64,000 nucleotides of DNA from Amoebidium appalachense (Eukaryota > Ichthyosporea), in assembly GCA_963693365.1 (NCBI GenBank), contig CAVNZM010000011.1, positions 8,122,001 through 8,186,000 on the forward strand. The letters run 5' to 3'. The translations under genes and the position numbers were made by a program. Positions 60,665 to 64,000 of this stretch are shown piece after piece; positions within the stretch are counted from its first letter, which is position 1; every line of letters begins with the position of its first letter. Below the pieces are notes generated by a model that made no database searches, had not been told where the DNA came from, and was given only the letters and a program-made list of their open reading frames with translations.

Positions 60665-62762
60665 CTGTGCACCCACCGAGAAAGCAAGGGCCTCCGTCTC
60701 CATGAGTATTCGAGTCCACGTCGGAGATTTGGGCATAGCGCCAGTGGATACAGCCGACACGCACATCCCTCGTGCTCGAACACGCTTTCCACTCGAGATA
60801 AGCGTGGGTGGTACGCCAGTGGGGTGAAATCATAACATTGATCAGTTTTAAGGAAGAGTTGTTCGAGTTCCCCGCACTTTGCAATGGAAACCAAGTCGAT
60901 AATGGAACTGCTTTGAAGCAACAACTTGGCCAGATGCGGCCACTTGTAGAGCTCACGTTGGGGGAAATCGTCTCGACGAATGGCCAACTCACGGATTTTC
61001 GTGCACGTGACGAGGGGCGAGATGTCCATGGCGATGTCACTCACGAATTTTTCCCCCAGCGTGAAAGAAGTGAGGGCAGAGCAGTGACTAATGGCCTCGA
61101 TGTTGCCAAAGTTACACCGTGCAAGACCCATCTCCCTGCAGCAAAAAAAAGTGTAAGGATCGTGCATCTGTTAGATATAGTTACCCGACATTCAATAGTA
61201 ATTTTTTTTTTCTTCGTTTGGTTTCTGTCCTTATAGTTTCGCTTGAATACTCGTGATGATCAAGAGCCATTACTGGTTCAGATAACTACTCTTTCACAAG
61301 GCTCTCCCCAAAAAATTCATGAACACGGCGGATAGCGATCTCTACCCTCCTCCCCAACCACCACCAAACGCACACACACACCCTTGTGCCCCTACCCAAA
61401 AAGTCATTCTTGGTGCCGCTTAGAATCTCCTATTTGTATGAGAATAGAGTAAACACATACCGCAGATGTGGTGCCCATGGTGCTTGTTCTGTCTCTGCGG
61501 CTGCGATCCCGCCAGCCACGCAAACATATGTAAGCTGGATGCACTCTAGTGCCCTGCAGCCCTGTAGGAAGTTTGGCGCAAAACGACACTCCTCGGGTCC
61601 CGGATCCAAAATACACGTGAACTTCTTTAACTTCGGGTAGTGTAAAACCGGCACGTAGTAGGGTCTAAGGCAACGACCAACGAACTCTAGCGAAGTAGCC
61701 GAGTCGCACTGTGAAAGGAAAACTAGGTCCTGAACCGAAAATCGCGCACGGCAAGGCACTTAATACGACATAGTGCCTCCACTGGGTATTCGTCCCGCAA
61801 AACAACATTGCGTCTATCCGTGGAGGAAATCTGAAGCTCTCGAATGGAAGGACAGTCGGTCAGCAGACACAGAGAGATTTCCGTAACACCACCGTCCACC
61901 GTCTTGTCGGCGAAAACGTGCAACACTTCGAGTTTTGTGGTTGCACGCAGGCCAGCCAGGCATAGCGCATCTCCGTCTACACCCACCTCTAGGCGGCGAA
62001 GGTTGACCAACTGGGCGTGTCCACCGTCTTGTCGGCGAAAACGTGCAACACTTCGAGTTTTGTGGTTGCACGCAGGCCAGCCAGGCATAGCGCATCTCCG
62101 TCTACACCCACCTCTAGGCGGCGAAGGTTGACCAACTGGGCGAGCGTGTCTGCATCCAGAAGACGAAAGCTTCGGTCGATGGCTAGCTCCGTAAGCTGTG
62201 TTGCTTGTACCGTGAACGCCTTAGGAATAAGCCTCGGTTTTTCCAAGAGAACCCCAATGCTAGAAATTGTGAGCGAGCCCAGAGCAGAGGAGGTTGGTAG
62301 AAACTTGTTCAAGACGTCTTTAGAATGGTAGTGACGTTCCATATTAAACGACACGGAAAGCACGCTAGCTGGAATCACATGCAGGAGCAGCTCCGAATGG
62401 AAAATGTGAAAGAAGTTGTCAGTCACAACATCAGCGTCCCTGAAGAACAGATTAGAAGTGTCAACTGTGATTTTCTTCACGTGTTCAAAATGTCCAAAAA
62501 ACTATTGGATCTTGGATAGCAGCAACATAGCCTGTGCACGTGCACCGTTGCGATGCGAATCTGGGTCGTCCGCGTGTATGATTGAACTTGAGTCATAAAA
62601 CGGTTTTAAGGACAATTTCAGTGTGACGGCGGAGACATATGGGCAGAGAGCCGAAATGATTTTCTCCGAGGGGATGCTGTCTCGAAACGCCTCCGCCAAA
62701 TATCTCTCGTGGGTGTGGTCGCTGTTGGAAGCTTGGTCAAGGTTATTCTCTGGTGAAAGCAT
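60665..62762 (-). CDS. Leucine-rich-repeat protein gene, disrupted
   Basis: Exons: 62762-61750, 61708-61461, 61135-60665; the middle junctions (phase 0 across a 41-base intron, then phase 2) join cleanly. Degenerate LRRs of the F-box/cysteine-containing kind are visible: LVNLRRLEVGVDGDALCLAG, LRATTKLEVLHVFADKTVDG, CPSIRELQISST, HYPKLKKFTCIL, FLQGCRALECIQLTYV, CSALTSFTLGEKF, CTKIRELAIRRDDFP, WPHLAKLLLQSSS, CGELEQLFLKTDQ. Such proteins are usually protein-binding scaffolds or F-box subunits; no F-box was found. Two defects: TAG at 62502-62504 in an otherwise continuous frame (LLLSKIQ / FFGHFEHVKKI), and a 125-bp tandem duplication at 61894-62142 that shifts the frame. Without the duplication the frame would run on through the exon. 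The last exon ends at a CAG|GTAATT donor, so more exons lie to the left. Either a pseudogene or an assembly or allele problem. Confidence 0.7.
61894..62142. repeat. Perfect 125-bp tandem duplication inside the LRR exon
   Basis: The segment starting GTCCACCGTCTTGTCGGCG occurs at 61894 and again at 62019, with identical sequence through CAACTGGGCG. Two copies, period 125, not a multiple of three. Confidence 0.95.
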
Positions 62763-63515
62763 TAATATTCAATCATGTCTGCTTGACAGGGCAGCTCAAC
62801 ACGTACGTGTAGGTTGAGGGGCCTAGCGGCGCATGAACGCGAGGCGAGAAAAAGAGTACGGCATACTACGATAGGTTGAGGCGGTCTTTGTTGGAGAGAA
62901 AGGAAACGACGTGAATGAACGTGTCAAGACGCAGGGCAGTCAGTAAGCGTGTTTCGTTTTCTTCCATGTTGCAGGTAGGCCCCTTAAATGGAGGCCGTGA
63001 GAGTGGTGTGGTTGTGTTTGTGAGCTCAAGTGCAAATCATGGAAACAAATAACAACTATCACCCACAAAATGCGTCAAATCACAACTACTAATCCAAAGT
63101 AATGCGTTTAGGATCCACTCGGGGCCTTCTTTATAATATTGCAGTTGCCCAAAAAATAAGTTGCAACTTTGTTTCATTTTTTGCACATTCTGACATGACA
63201 TGGTTACGTAACCTGAGCTCCCTTACGTACATTTCATTGGTCCATATATTTACTCCTCTCAGTGATTGGTTATTCACGCATCAAAACCTCGGGAGTTCAT
63301 TGACGCAAAATGAGGCGGATTCTGCCCCACACGTTCCAGCGACAACCACATTGAGGGTCAGTGCGAACGAAGGGACATTACATCTACAGCACCTACTCCT
63401 AAATACTTGTAGCCATCCCCTCTCCTATATAGGTACCTCTCATTTTCTGTAATCTCCATAGTTATCTCAAATTTTATCGGATGCAATTGGGGATTACAAG
63501 GGGAAGAGAGGGGGA

Positions 63516-63563
<48 letters not shown>

Positions 63564-64000
63564 CCTCGCATTCCTCTCACCCCTTTCCTACCTACTCTCG
63601 CTGCTCCCCCCTCTCCCCTGCGAGTTCTGCCCCAAAACACACACATGCGCGCGCGCGAGGTCATGTTTTTTGTTGCGCGCTTTGTGATCACAACAAATGC
63701 TGTACTGCTACACCACTATGCAGCACCTGTCTGACTAAATACCGAATCACCACAGCCGTGGACACAAGGGCAGAAATACTATACGTACAGAAACTGTTTT
63801 AATCATTGTAGTTGTTGGGGGCATGTCGGGCGGGAAGCGTCCCCCGGGGGGAAGGGGGGGGGGGGAGGGGAGGGGGGGGGGGGGGGGAGGGCTCGAAGGT
63901 AGCCTACATCTCTCTCTCTCCCCCCCCCCCCCCCCCCCCCCCCCCCGAGTCTCTCTCTCTCTATTTCTCGCTCTCTCGCTCTCTCTCTCTCTGAGAGCAT
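62763..64000. other. Upstream region of the LRR gene and right edge
   Basis: Mostly unique DNA without a recognised gene. ATTGG boxes occur at 63236 and 63266. A poly-G run lies at 63519-63560 and mixed G-, C- and (TC)-tracts at 63853-64000. Confidence 0.5.

Overview
The window is nuclear DNA of an unidentified eukaryote. Protein genes are split by GT-AG introns. About half of the sequence is simple repeat: (GT)n/(AC)n, very long poly-G/poly-C runs, (CT)n and purine-rich minisatellites. The gene content (symportin HEATR3/Syo1, a cAMP-receptor-like seven-TM protein, a plant/Dictyostelium-type acetylornithine deacetylase, an LRR protein, LINE and gag relics) fits a repeat-rich protist, perhaps a unicellular relative of animals or an amoebozoan. 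I cannot place it more precisely.

Layout. 1-10.1 kb: minus-strand HEATR3/Syo1 homologue, 11 exons seen, C-terminus beyond the left edge. 10.1-14.2 kb: intergenic. 14.2-17.9 kb: plus-strand seven-TM receptor. 19.1-23.1 kb: retrotransposon graveyard, a gag-like gene with a +1 frameshift next to a decayed LINE reverse transcriptase in the opposite direction. 23.8-31.5 kb: plus-strand acetylornithine deacetylase, nine exons, complete, about 440 aa, all splice phases consistent. 33.4-52.4 kb: a giant imperfect inverted duplication. The arms (about 6.5 and 7.5 kb) each carry the same two small unknown ORFs (105 and 193 codons) behind a CRE-containing upstream region. The spacer holds shuffled fragments of the same unit and a host-like gene fragment that ends at the right arm. 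52.4-58.9 kb: a MITE-like element, an AT-rich satellite, a 40-bp purine minisatellite and long simple repeats. 59.0-62.8 kb: minus-strand leucine-rich-repeat gene with a nonsense codon and a frame-breaking 125-bp tandem duplication. 62.8-64 kb: intergenic.

The most novel part is the 33.4-52.4 kb inverted unit. Its 193-aa protein resembles no family I know, has an internal duplication, and stays open in both arms with only a few amino-acid changes. One arm has since received a 5'-truncated LINE insertion, so the two arms are not simply an assembly mirror.

The three conserved housekeeping genes (ribosome biogenesis, arginine metabolism, signalling) do not form a pathway. They are ordinary neighbours in a repeat-swollen genome.
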